Of a stretch of DNA of 64,000 nt, positions 10,759 through 21,551 are shown in pieces. The notes below the pieces were generated by a model. It had not been told where the DNA came from. It ran no database searches and saw only the letters and a list, made by a program, of their open reading frames with translations. The translations under genes and the position numbers were made by a program. This stretch comes from Macrocybe gigantea. Its lineage: Eukaryota > Basidiomycota > Agaricomycetes > Agaricales > Callistosporiaceae. The stretch is taken from NCBI GenBank assembly GCA_011319805.1, contig SJRY01000062.1, forward strand, positions 248,001-312,000, in the 5' to 3' direction. Position 1 is the first letter of the stretch; every line of letters starts with the position of its first letter.

Positions 10759-12379
10759 GCTGGAGAGGTGGAACTAGAGGTGACTGTTCGATTTTCAACG
10801 TGCTTTTATATCTGACTAGGGCCGATACATCGCTTGAAGTATTGTGTCCTCCTGTCCTCGGTATTTCTCAAAAATGTACTTTTTCAGGGCAAAGGGAATC
10901 TAATCCGGTTTTTTTCTAGCCGCTTCGGTGAAGGAAGTTTCCCGCACTACTGGGGAAGTTTTCCATGACCCATGCCAGATGCACACTGATGCACCTACAA
11001 TTGAATGGCCTAAGCTGCGCGCGAAGCATGCAATTATCTTCCATGTTGACTGCCAAACACAAACGCCGTTGGAGTTCAGTGCTCGGTTGGAGAAATCTGC
11101 TATTTTGGCGGTTTTGGTCTAGCAGTTTTCGAAGATCAATCCAAGTGGCGGAGCGGTGTCGAGTGTCGCCGGTAGTCAAGACGGCTGCCTTATTCGGGAT
11201 GGCGGCGACGTGCCAACCTGCTCTCGAGTCGCCGCCGTCAATTGGTCCTGTAAATGCCCTCGGAGCTTCATGTTTCGACTTCTGTTCACTGTGCTCTCGT
11301 TTGCCGCTTTCGGTCCAACTCTGAGCCAAGTTCTTCAACCCTCCTATGCGGGTGTACAGGCCGCGTCACATAGCGACTCTGCAGCAATCCTAACTTCTAT
11401 GCCACGACGAAAGGCTGTAATCAATCGGTTTGGATCCCAGCTTCAAAACATAGGAATGGCACGCAGCCGCGAGGTTCTCATATTCCTGCATCCAGCGTTC
11501 GTGTCTCTGACTTGTCCTTTGCCATCGTTCTAGCGTTCCTTCACTCTGACGCCAAGGTGGTGTGCTTCGACTCGGCGACTGTAAAAGCTGTAGATCGTAC
11601 AACATTGCTCTCGTAGGGATTGCCAGGGAGCCATTGCAGATGTGTAGTTGCCCTGCATGGCGACTGAAAAGAAACAATATACGATCATAGAACATTTTGG
11701 TTTGCCTTATGGGCAGGTGAAGAATCCGTAGTGGGGACATGCTAGCTGCAAACGGGTATAGAAGGGTAGCGCGAAGGTCATAACTCGCGGATGGGCTCCG
11801 CATCTCTTGTCAGAATGAATGGTAGGTTAAGAAAAAAAATAATATGAAAGGGTCCTTGCTGGAACAGCTTTGGTACCAACTGAGCAACAAACAGGCTCAT
11901 GGTTAAACGTTTTTGAAGAATTCACATGTTTAAATCGTGATCCGTTAACAAAAGAGTGGAATTGCAAATTAATAGAAAATACATGAATGACAAAAAAGAT
12001 TTTTTTTTAAAAATTATAACTGCATACATTCCAATCCGACAAGCCCAATGTCAGTCAGCATCGGACCACAGTAGGCAGTACTACTTACAAGAAAGACTGT
12101 TGTGTTGCGTCGCGCCGCTAGGTTGATTCGCTGAGCACTCGACCAAGTGATAGCAGGGCTGGTCGCAGAGGAGCATTAGAATGGAAAAGAACGACGCAGG
12201 ATTATGTTACGATGATACGGTGCGGTATCCTCCTGCGGTCATCTCGTTGAAGGATGCAGCGAGGGCGACCAGTGGCGTTAGGCTAAAGACGTAGATCAGC
12301 GTCGATTCGAGACGACAGTTTGAAGCAGAGGCAACGTCACGATGAATGGCAGGTTGAGCACAGTGTTCCACGTCCCATC
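10759..12379. other. Intergenic with uncharacterised minus-strand reading frames
   Basis: Minus-strand frames at 10916-11338 (140 codons) and 11390-11803 (137 codons, with a basic segment RWQRTSQRHERWMQEYE) are open but resemble no family I know. They do not join through obvious introns. The stretch 11820-12080 is strongly AT-rich, with a nine-T run at 12001-12009. Call left open between orphan gene and non-coding. Confidence 0.35.
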
Positions 12380-12791
12380 CCTCTAGGCGAGACCAAGAGC
12401 CCAGTCGGGGTCATCCAGAGTACCGTGCAACCGTACAATCGAAGAACTCAACCCATGGGCTGCGCGAAGCACTTCGAGAGCCCTTCGAGTTGCATTGGGC
12501 TTGGGAAACGCCCTCCCCGAACGGCGACCCAACCTGAAATTCAGGAAGATGCTCCGGCAGTTTTATTCAAACAGGGCGACGATGGCATGCACCTGAATGA
12601 CTGCCTTTGCATTTTACGGGACCCGCCCAGAGGCTCCACAAACACACCCGGGGAAGTGAGTGATCACACTACTGCTCCCCCTCACGAGCCTTGCGACTCG
12701 ATCATATACACAACGGCTGAACCTGGCCAACCCCCATGTATTGTAGGCTGTACTCTGGTTCCTGCGACTGGGATTGGAACTCGCCTAGAGG
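12380..12791. mobile_element. Short TIR repeat, copy A
   Basis: A 412-bp element. Its ends are imperfect inverted repeats: CCTCTAGGCGAG at 12380 followed by a CCAGTCG motif, with the reverse complement at 12760-12791. A second copy lies in opposite orientation at 54220-54681 and shares long blocks, including the string encoding QGDDGMHLNDCLC. No target-site duplication is evident. A 162-codon frame at 12320-12808 crosses the element and its flanks; the likeness to the frame in copy B follows from DNA similarity and I do not treat it as a gene. Confidence 0.7.
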
Positions 12792-13340
12792 CAAAAGCGA
12801 CATATTAGCGTTTTACATTGGGCGATGTGCGTACTCGAGCAAGTTTGACGATGTGGCGAACCAAGTCGATATGTCAAATGTGGCGTGGTCGCAGTAGAGT
12901 ATGAGAAGGACGCAGAGTGTGGGAGAGGACGATGATAGTGGGAGCATGTAAAGAGCAGAAGACCAAGGCCAGAAGATGGCGGTCGGGGGAAGAGAATGCT
13001 CTGGCTGTGGAGGGCGTAGAAAAGGGCTTTTTATACACCGCAAGATCTGCGAATCACGTGTGGGAGGCTGACGCTTTGGCGCGTCAAAGCAGGTGGCGAA
13101 CGGTGTGGCCAAGGCAGGACAAAGAAAACAAAATCAGTTGCGTTTCAAAGCGGGCCACGCCCGGAAATCTGTCGGCGGGTGCGCAGGTCCTCCCGAGATG
13201 AAACTGTTAGCCTCTCTTGCGTAGAAAAACACCGTCTTTGGTACAGTAGCGGAAACCTGTGGAGGTTAATGCATTAGCAATGATAAAATATCAACAAAGG
13301 TAGCAACCAGGACAAAGGAGTTGTGATATGGCCTTGGGAT
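12792..13340. other. Intergenic, no supported gene
   Basis: Contains a 99-codon minus frame (12813-13112) with an unconvincing low-complexity product. The right end is the 3' flank of the SLOG-like gene. Confidence 0.4.
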
Positions 13341-14033
13341 TCAACACGCGTCAACAACCAAGCCCACACCACGCTTCCTCCTCAGCTCGTTCTTCTCCGT
13401 CCCACTGACTCTCTTCCTATACTTGTCGCCGTACAGCGCTCTGCACTCTTCGTCTGTTCTGTATCTCAAAATGTCATAATGACTCGCTCTCGTCATCGCC
13501 TCGTCTCGCGACGTATGACCTTTACCGGCAACGACGACCTTTCCGCCGGCGCGTTCAAACGACCGCAGGTATCTGCGCTGTTGTTCTGCTTCGGACTCGT
13601 GCACGAAGACCGTGATGCGCGAGGCAGGAATCCGCGCGAGGAGGTACTCCCTTGTCCGGGAATCCGTCCCTCTCGACGGACCAACGATGAAGGAATGCCC
13701 CTCGGCGATCGCGCGGTCCAGGAGTGGAACATAGTGAGTTTCAAAGTACGCTTGATCTATGTCCAGCGGACCCGAGACGAATGCGATCTTGGGTTGTGCA
13801 GGTGCCGATGCGTTGAAGGTCGTCGCCAGGGGTATATCGGTGCGTGGCGGAGGCGGAGCGGCATTAGCGACGTCGGTGCCTGTTGACGCAGGAATGGTGC
13901 TGAGGGCAGGCGCTTGGATGGCAGTAGACTGCCATGGTTTCTGCTTCCGCGCCCAAGGATTGCTGCTATTGTGTGGTTGGGGTAGCCGCGACGACGATGG
14001 TTTTCTGGTGGCGGATGCGTGTGGAATGTTCAT
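13341..14033 (-). CDS. SLOG-like Rossmann nucleotide-binding protein
   Basis: An intron-free frame of 230 codons from the Met at 14033. The first 85 residues are disordered and rich in Pro, Ala and Ser. The domain then opens with IAFVSGPLDIDQAYFETHYV (strand, then a DI-x-YF helix), followed by the glycine loop IVGPSRGTDSRTREYLL, a strand ITVFVHESEAE, and GKGHTSRDEAMTRASHYDIL before a basic tail. This order is typical of SLOG/LOG-DprA-like folds that bind nucleotides or nucleotide signals. The frame stays open upstream to a Met at 14153, but the MNIPHA start fits better. Known SLOG proteins include cytokinin-activating hydrolases and bacterial immune sensors; which of these jobs, if any, applies here cannot be told from sequence. 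Confidence 0.6.
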   Translation of the reverse strand: MNIPHASATRKPSSSRLPQPHNSSNPWARKQKPWQSTAIQAPALSTIPASTGTDVANAAPPPPRTDIPLATTFNASAPAQPKIAFVSGPLDIDQAYFETHYVPLLDRAIAEGHSFIVGPSRGTDSRTREYLLARIPASRITVFVHESEAEQQRRYLRSFERAGGKVVVAGKGHTSRDEAMTRASHYDILRYRTDEECRALYGDKYRKRVSGTEKNELRRKRGVGLVVDAC

Positions 14034-14338
14034 ATGAGCTGCTCTTGAAAGGTGAAAATGATATGTGTGAGTTCGTGAAACGGTTCGAGCATTAACAGGG
14101 CTGAGAGGCGATGTCTGCTTCGATGACACCGCAAGAAACATGGCACCTTGCACAGGTTAGTGCGATGCTTTGATGGTTATTAGTAATCGACTTTTAGACA
14201 TCATCATGAGTTGTCCACAGCCTTTCATGAAGAGGGCTCAAGCGCTCACCGGTTACGTTTACAGCTTGTGCATTATGATATGGGATCGTAAGCTTAAGCA
14301 GCTGATATTGGTACGAAGAAAATCCTCCATCTTACGCA

Positions 14339-14883
14339 TCAGAGCTTGGAACGAGGTTTGGGGTTGAGTTTCAGCTCGGCTACATAGGGCTTTTTGCACT
14401 GAGGGAAGCTCTCTCTTCGAGGAACTATACGAGCTAAGCAATCGAGTTGCAGGTCCATTCAAGCGAGAACACTCACTCCAGTCCGTGTCCTCATCGACAG
14501 TCCCGCTCCCGACGATCACGTACTTTTGTTCGTCGGTCTGGATGAACAGCGTCGACCCGCATTCGGAGCAAAACGAGCGAACGAGCGGGGTCCCGCTTTG
14601 TGTATTTGTGTCTCGGAAGCGTTTGATGGCGTCCCGTCCGCGGGTTATCTCGACTTGCTGCGGATACGCGCGCGTTTACATCAGACTCTGAAGCTCCCGG
14701 GCTCGCAGCGCGGAAGACGGTTGGGCGCACCTTTGGAGCAAAGAATGCGTTCGCGAGGAACGCCGAGCCGGAGACTTTGCGGCAGTTGCTGCAATGGCAG
14801 ACGACGAACGTGAAGGGCTCGCCTTTGAGCTCGAATCGGACAGAGCGGCAGAGACACGAGCCGTGGTATGTCCTGGTGGCCAT
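14339..14883 (-). CDS. GFA-domain (glutathione-dependent formaldehyde-activating enzyme-like) zinc protein
   Basis: Exons 14883-14731, 14657-14477 and 14379-14339 close in phase to 124 residues. Cysteine pairs follow the GFA/Mss4-like pattern: GSCLCRSVRFEL, then VVCHCSNCRKVSGSAF, then SFCSECGSTLFIQ, which place the Cys ligands for the structural and catalytic zinc. The following IVGSGTVDEDTDW also fits. Family members act on, or resemble enzymes acting on, S-hydroxymethyl-glutathione, but many fungal copies are uncharacterised. The last exon is short and matches the family poorly, so the C-terminus is tentative. It lies just upstream of the SLOG-like gene on the same strand, about 300 bp away. 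Confidence 0.85.
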
Positions 14884-15826
14884 GTCGGGTATTATCTTTT
14901 ACTGCGTCATTCCGGGGAACGAGTAGCCGTGAAATGGTCACATGTCTACAAGTAGTCCAAACAAAGCAAGTCCAAAGTCTGTTCCGGACTTGTCAGATCG
15001 TTTATCAAGAGACAGGCGATTGGACAGGTCCTTGCTCTTCTGTGCTGCCGAGGGAAATGTAGCCGTTTTCAGACACCTTTTATCAGCCGCGACCTGGCGA
15101 CAACGTCGAGATACAAAGAGGATGAAAATCCCTGCATGATACAAGACGTTGGCGGCTCCGACAAAGAAGACCATTCAAAGCTCGCGAAAATCATTAATAT
15201 TCCTCGGGCATACCTATATGGCAAGCTGCAGACTTGAAATCTCGTTTAATGAAGCCATTAAAGGAGCGAAAGCGTGCATGTGGACAGCGTGGTGGATACG
15301 TCACTCAAGACGCCTGCCCGGACGGTCGGTGTCATCGATGTCGCTCTAATGTCCTTCTAGATTGTGAACGCATCCGATGCGCAAATCTGATGTACTGATG
15401 AGAACAGCTTGACGTAGCTCGCGATGAGAGAATGAGGTTGACAGTGATACACGTTGAAAGTCACAGTGTAGCCCGATAAGCGTATGTAGGCGTCTCCGAA
15501 TAAAGATACCAAGTGTCGAAAAATACAACGATGCAAAGTCTCTGCACGAGGTGATGGAAGGACTGTGCAATGTTTTCTGATTTGCGAGTTGCTATCGAGG
15601 AAGAAATAAGCCAAGGAGCGACGAGGAAACGTGCTGATGGAATGCTGATGAGTTGTCAAGATGATCCTGAATCGAGAAGAAGCTCCAAAAAAATAATTAA
15701 TTGCGTACTTGAAGATGTCTAGATTTCTGAACTCAAAAGTTATAAGAACGCAAAGTCCGGCAGCTCAACAACCTTCTTATCCAGGACCACGTCGTCGCCC
15801 GCTCTCTCACCCTCCAGCGCCAACGC
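14884..15826. other. Intergenic with unrecognised open stretches
   Basis: Plus-strand frames at 14942-15139 and 15149-15349 and a minus frame at 15357-15659 show no family motif and do not join through good introns. The right end must contain the promoter of the serine-rich gene at 15827. Confidence 0.35.
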
Positions 15827-17664
15827 ATGTCGCCCCCGTCGTCGCACTCGTCGACCGAACAACGAGACTCGCCATTCTCGCTGGACGAGTTTAGCGAGCT
15901 CGTGGCCCTGGCGTTGGATGCCGATCGCTTCTCAGAAACATTCTTGCCCCCCGACCCTGAATTTCAATTCTTGGTTCGTCCCATATCTACTTCCCTCTCC
16001 GTTCATGAGCGGGCCCATAACACCGTGAAGAACACCCCGCCCGATTCCCCCATGTCCTCCAGAACTGCCCGCTCCAACAGCGTCGGCACGGCAGCTACAC
16101 CGCACGACCTCAGCGTCTCGTGCACCTCCCGTCCCCGCCAAATTTTTGAGAAGATCCGGCGCCACGCCTCGGCCCTCGTGCTGCGCCCGTCCTCGATGAC
16201 CAGCGTTCGCACCCGCGAGCGGCCCCAGTCGACCGTCTCCACCGCGACGACGGAGACCCTCCAGCCTATCCCCCTCGTCTCTCATTACTCCCGCAGCATC
16301 CTTTCCAACGCGTCCTCCGAAGAGGACGAAGACTTTATCCCCTACCTGCCACTCGTTACACAGTACGAACGCGCCGCAAAGGAAGCCGGTGCGGTCCCTC
16401 TGACGAATTCTGACTTTGACGATTATGGTGCGCCAGCAAGGCATGACAGAGCCGATTTAACCTCTGCGGCCGCTCAATCGCGTTCGCGCTCTTCATCCTT
16501 CCGCTCCATTTCGACGGCCTCGACCGCGACCGAGCCCTATTCTCCGGTAACGCCCGTCACCCCTGCATTCAGACTCTCTTCGTCGTCCAATTCGTCGAGA
16601 CGCGATCATCGGCCTTGGTCCATCTGCTCAGATGACTCTACCTCGTACTACTCCGACCGCCCTTACGCGAGGGACTCGGAGGACCCTTTTGCAAAAGGGA
16701 GCGTCCAGGTCGTTCCACCCCTCAACAGTCGCCAGTCCGCCACGTTCAACCGCCGTGCCGTCATCTCCGCACCAGTCAAGCCAGCACCCAACATCCCCCT
16801 CCCTAGCGTGCCCGGATCCAGGTCGGTTGACGACATTCCTGCGTCGAACAAGACGGACGAGGACGGTGCTGGTGGAGGCAAGGGAACCGAGACGGAGGTC
16901 GAATGGACTCTGCGACTGGGCGTCCCCCAGCGCCCCCGCCTCTCGTCCTCACGCCACCCGAACAAGAGGATGTCTCGATTTCAAATCCAGAGCCGACATC
17001 AGAGCCCAGACTCGAGAAAGTGAACAAAAGGCCATCCAAGTCCATCAACCCGCGCATATACCCAGGCAACGATCGCGACAAGGAGGACTGGACGCTCTCC
17101 CTCCCGCTCCTTCCGCGCTCCCATCGCCTGTCGCTGTGCCCCAGCAAGCGGAGCGGACGAGCGTGTAGTTCTGACCCTGAGGGGCGAGAGCCTCCACCTG
17201 CACCTGTTTTCAGGCTCTCGGCTCCGATGGAACCGCGTGGGCGGACCACGTCAACGCCGACGCTTTCTATACATCGATTATCGCACATGCTCCCAAAACC
17301 TTCATCACCAGTGCGCACGACGACCGCGATGGCGTTCGCCATGGCCGCGCCCGTCTGCTCCACTCCGAAACGCAGATGCTCGCTGGTCCCGATTCCGCCG
17401 CGCACGGCCGACTCGACCAATTCCACCATTTCGACCGTCTCCTCCACATCCACGACTTCGACGTCCTCTGTCTCCACCATCATCCCTCTTGGTGCACAGC
17501 GAGAGCGACAGCGCCTTCGGGAGCTGGCAGGCCATGTGTGCTACGCTACGCCTCGGCAGCGCGTCCTGTCCGTGCACGACACCCGTCCGGACAGCGAGCT
17601 GATATCGCCAGCCGACTTGGCGGCGTTCAGCAAGGCCAGCCACAGGAGCTCGGGTCGCATTTAA
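15827..17664 (+). CDS. Serine/proline-rich orphan protein
   Basis: Exons 15827-16871 and 16931-17664 (intron 59 nt, GTGGAG to CCCCAG) close in phase to 592 residues. The protein is mostly predicted disorder: many S/T/P runs, acidic patches such as SNASSEEDEDFIPYLPLV, and conserved-looking short blocks such as FSLDEFSELVALALDADRF at the N-terminus and HRLSHMLPKP and LISPADLAAFSKA near the C-terminus. I recognise no domain. Codon use is GC-rich, which also makes long antisense frames that are not genes. The start at 15827 is the first Met of the open frame. Confidence 0.7.
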
Positions 17665-18902
17665 GCGTAAAGTCAGCCCGCATGTCGGAGCGGGTGGTCG
17701 ATGCTGACAGGTCGGGTGTGCATGGATGCGTTGCGAACGACGCTGGCGATCAAGATTCCGATTCCATGGTTTCTGGGACGTACTACAGCGCCGATCGAGC
17801 TTTGCGATGTGACTTTTGCCTTTAGGGTTTTTCTTCATCGAGAGTTTTCACGACTGTCGACTCACGCTCCTTCCTCAAAACTCTACTGTCACCCTCTGCG
17901 TCACTGTCCTTATCTTTTCTTTTTGGTCGATTTCGCTTCGAAGCAGCGGAACCAGCTCTGCATAGATTGTATTTCTCAGCATGTTATTACATATCGCTTA
18001 CGAAACGTTGCATCGCGGCCTCTCTGGTGTCTCCCGTTTTGATAGTGAGTTTTTTTCTTTTGCCATTTTCGCTAGACTTCTCACTTTTTGTTCAAGATGG
18101 CACCTCTTCGGCGCATCGTTTCTTCTTGGCTTTGCCTGACTTGTGACATGGCTTCCATTTCGAACCCTGAAGCCACCAAAGTCGTCCGTTCGTTTAATCA
18201 TCCTGCATACATACACGTATATCCACCCGTGGACTCTCATTCGCTCAGCCTGTTTTAATCGTATCGTGTCCTTCCTAGCACCTCCAATGCCTGTCCCCAG
18301 ACTCGTCGCTGCCAAGCTCGCTCGCATATTTATTGTATACCATCCTAGTAGGACTCGAGTTCTCTTGCAGTCGGTCCCGTAGCAATTATCCTCTTTTTTT
18401 TACGCGGCACCCAAGAACTCGCAGATGTTTACATACACGTTACTTATTGACTCAGATATTACCATTCATCCGCTCAATCTTGGTGCATCTCGGAAGCGAA
18501 CTGGGCCCTTTGTGGTCTTTGCTTTGATAGAAATCACTTTTGTGCCCGAGTAGCAACAATTAGTTAGTTGTCGTTGTCTCTGGGCGCAAAATGTTCCGAC
18601 TATTCTTCTAAACGGAGAGGTCGTGTCCGCTATGCACAATCCCAACCGAGTTCCAACCGATTCGTTTGTTGGTGCTAACCCAAATTTCTCGATCGTCAAG
18701 CCTAAATACGGTCGTAACTTTGCAGCGGCCCTGACACACGGAACCGACGGCGCAAAGATCTACGATTTTTTTTTCTCGTTTATCGTAGCACAGGGAAAGA
18801 CGTCTCTGTCCATAATCCAATACTAGTAACACACAAAAAAAAGGAATAGCGAAGGTCAAACCGATCAGACTTTTTTCATGCTTAGGAAAACAAAGAAGAA
18901 CG
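17665..18902. other. Intergenic between convergent genes
   Basis: Holds the 3' regions of the serine-rich gene (plus) and the membrane protein gene (minus). It is rich in T runs and CT tracts and has only short frames; nothing I would call a gene. Confidence 0.5.
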
Positions 18903-20705
18903 TCAAATCGCAGGGCCAGCGCGATCATACGTCTGACCGTGTTGCCCATAATCATATCCTGCCCGTGACATGACGTCCTCGATAGTGGGGGCGAAGCTCG
19001 TGTCGCCGTTGGTTGTCCTGGTCATCCCGGTCCTCGTGGTCGAGTCCCAGGAGCTCGTCGTGTCTCCCGAGTCTTGCCTGGAGTGAGGAGTGCGAGCACG
19101 ACTGATGACCTGTATCGGCGATGCCTCCTGGGTGGCCCTTTCGTCCTCCTCAGCGGCGAACCTGGAGTAAGCCGGCGGATTGAAGCGGGCGCGCTCTCCG
19201 TCGTGCGCATTGCGTTCCGAGGAATCTGGGGCGGCAGCGTCGGCGGGTCGAAGAGGGGTATGATCGCACCGTCCGCTCGCTTTCTGTCACCGCTCGAGGG
19301 GGCATTGCCTTGCGGCTGGGGTGCTCCGGGCGCGGTGGTGTGCTGAAGCGTGAATGGTACGATGAGACTCTCTTGGTTGACGGTGTGGGGCTGGGCTGAG
19401 GACGACTCCTGGCTGGCCTCGGCGGGAGGAGGGGAGCCTATTCTTACGGAGCCGTTTGCGGAGCCAAAGTACGAGAAGGAAGGGACGCTGCCATTGTGGG
19501 TGCGCAAGGTCGGGCTCGTGGGCGCCTGCGTCGCGGAGAACGATCCGGGGCTGGGACTCCGTTGCCAGAAACCGCCGTAACCGAAACCGAAGGAGGTGTC
19601 GCTTTTCTGCGAGACCTCGGACGGTTTGTGCGCGTGTCCTTTCGGACTGCCTTCTTCCAACGTCCGCGCGGTCGATTTGAAACTTCTTTTGTAAATGAAG
19701 AACGCGACGCCTATCAACAACATCAAACCAACCAGCCCGCCGATGACACCGCCCGCTATCGGTCCAGCCTGCGACGACGCCTTCTTGGACGCGTTCGAGT
19801 TGACGTCCGACGATGCCAGATCGGGCCGGTCTATCAGATAAAAGGCACTTAGTGCAAATTCTATGTCGCGTCTAACTCAAAAAAAAAAACATACGTTCAT
19901 TTGCGAGTTGATGAGCCACAATGTCCGAGAAACGTTGATCTGGCCAAGTAGTTGCTACAGTACTAGTGGATCAGCTCCTTGATACATTTCTTATCATGTC
20001 TCGACGTACGATTTTGACCGGCCCAGAAGGGCACCTTGGCGCCATCTGGTATGCTAAACTTGGTCGGAAAGAAGCTGTTTCAATACAAAGATGTCAGTCG
20101 CGTGTGTGCCTCGGGCGATGACTGAGCTTTCATACGTGCTACTGAGCAAGTCTTGGGTGCAGTTGGCAGAATAGGCTGGCCAGCTACATGTCTCTAAGCG
20201 ACGGTTTTGCTCTTTAATTATTCGCGGCTCACGTCAATATGGAATTCGAAAACCCTTGGCAAGCAGTGCAGCCCGATAAAAGATTGTATACCGCCCACGA
20301 GCTGGGCAAATACATCAACGTTTCATCTGCAAAAAGAAAAATCGCTCACCAAGAACATTGATTGGTAAGGCACCTGTAACGTAGTGATTTGACCCGTCCA
20401 AGGGTGGCACCGTATTGTCTGCATGACGTCTTGTCGTCTTTGCCACAAGTCTGATAACGACGCAACTCACGAGTCACCGAACACATGCTCTGCAGCGAAC
20501 CGGCTATCAGACATGGCGAAAGGTGGTTCGCATTGTTCATCCAGTCAAAGCTGGGCTGGCAAACGGCCTGCGCGCCACTGTCTTGCGCCCGTACACCACC
20601 AACGACCAACAGGACCGCAAAGGCATTGAGCTTACATGTCTGGCGTCGTTTGATCGAACCGGGGGCTCGACTGGGATGAATGTGGGAGATTTCGCCATCA
20701 GGCAT
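18903..20705 (-). CDS. Single-pass membrane protein with Cys-rich ectodomain, paralogue 1
   Basis: Paralogue of the neighbour at 21552-23263. The N-terminus has a hydrophobic signal (NAFAVLLVVGGVRAQ), then AVCQPSFDWMNNANHLSPC, NTVPPLDGSNHY, NQCSCSWAVYNLLSGCTACQG, KVPFWAGQN and FSDIVAHQLANE. A glycine-rich transmembrane helix follows (GGVIGGLVGLMLLIGVAFFIY) and then a long cytoplasmic tail with DRKRADG and RARFNPPAYSRF. About seven introns of 44-75 nt fit. One base is missing near 20365: the VPPLDG block and the NQCSC block are in different frames of the same exon. The start at 20705 is the only upstream in-frame Met, but it puts about 25 residues before the signal, so it may be wrong. Function unknown; the plan suggests a surface receptor or wall sensor. 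Confidence 0.7.
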
Positions 20706-21551
20706 TTAATATCGAACGTTCATCACATGTGACAGGCCATTACAGCATAAAACGAATCCAAAACGAACCATCGAGGCGCCCATTAATCGCGCTTCCATCG
20801 GTTGCTTTCAGAGCCGTCTTTTAGCCATGTGATGCTTTATAGCAGAGAATCATCAACGGCATATGTTCAATCCGACAGGCGCTCATGCATTGTTGTTGCG
20901 TGCTTGAACTCTAGATCTTTCAAGGACTTCTGTATAGAAGTAGAAATCTTGTCGGGGCTGCCTTCCACAGCATAAGCTGAGGATATTGCGCTTTTTCTTA
21001 TTGACGACAGCAGCAAACAATGGTACGGCTCTCTTAGCAGCCTCGTCACGTCGTCAATCTTTTATTCGACTTCAAGCATTATGAGGGGATGATACGACCT
21101 GGATTAGATCGCTTTGATAGAACCCCGCCGAGGGACGTCACCCTCAGACTGAGGCCTCAGGGGTGAGCCCCGAAAACATGCAAGCCCAAAGAATCACCAG
21201 GGCCTGTCTATTCTCAATTAGCCGCCCCCAAACCACCCTCCGTTGCTATGTGTCGGCCTAGCTTATCTCCGTCTTGCAACATGCTGATGACAATGACGAC
21301 CATCGATCTCCGAACCTTGAGCAAGTGACGGGAGCCAATCTCGGCTGCTGTCCAAACTCTTCCATGCTGATCGAAAGCAGTGATATCATTGTTGCGATTG
21401 GGAGATTTCATGAACGAGACACTGCAGCTCTGCAGAAGTGGCTCAGCGTTCGGATGGTTGCGGTGAGTATCGACAGACAGGGAATTGACCATCGGCCTGG
21501 GGACCAAAAGCAAGCGTTAGATGAACGTAGGAGCTCTCGGAATCTGACAAG
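20706..21551. other. Intergenic spacer between the two membrane-protein paralogues
   Basis: About 850 bp with only short frames. Presumably contains the promoter of paralogue 1 and the terminator region of paralogue 2. No gene seen. Confidence 0.45.

Noticed and set aside
12320..12808. 162-codon frame with a counterpart at 54128-54697
   Set aside because: Apparent protein conservation is explained by the shared TIR repeat DNA; frames extend into unrelated flanks and lack a common start or end.
16803..17483. 226-codon minus-strand reading frame
   Set aside because: Antisense shadow of the GC-rich serine/proline-rich gene at 15827-17664; composition is Val/Glu/Gly biased with no motif.
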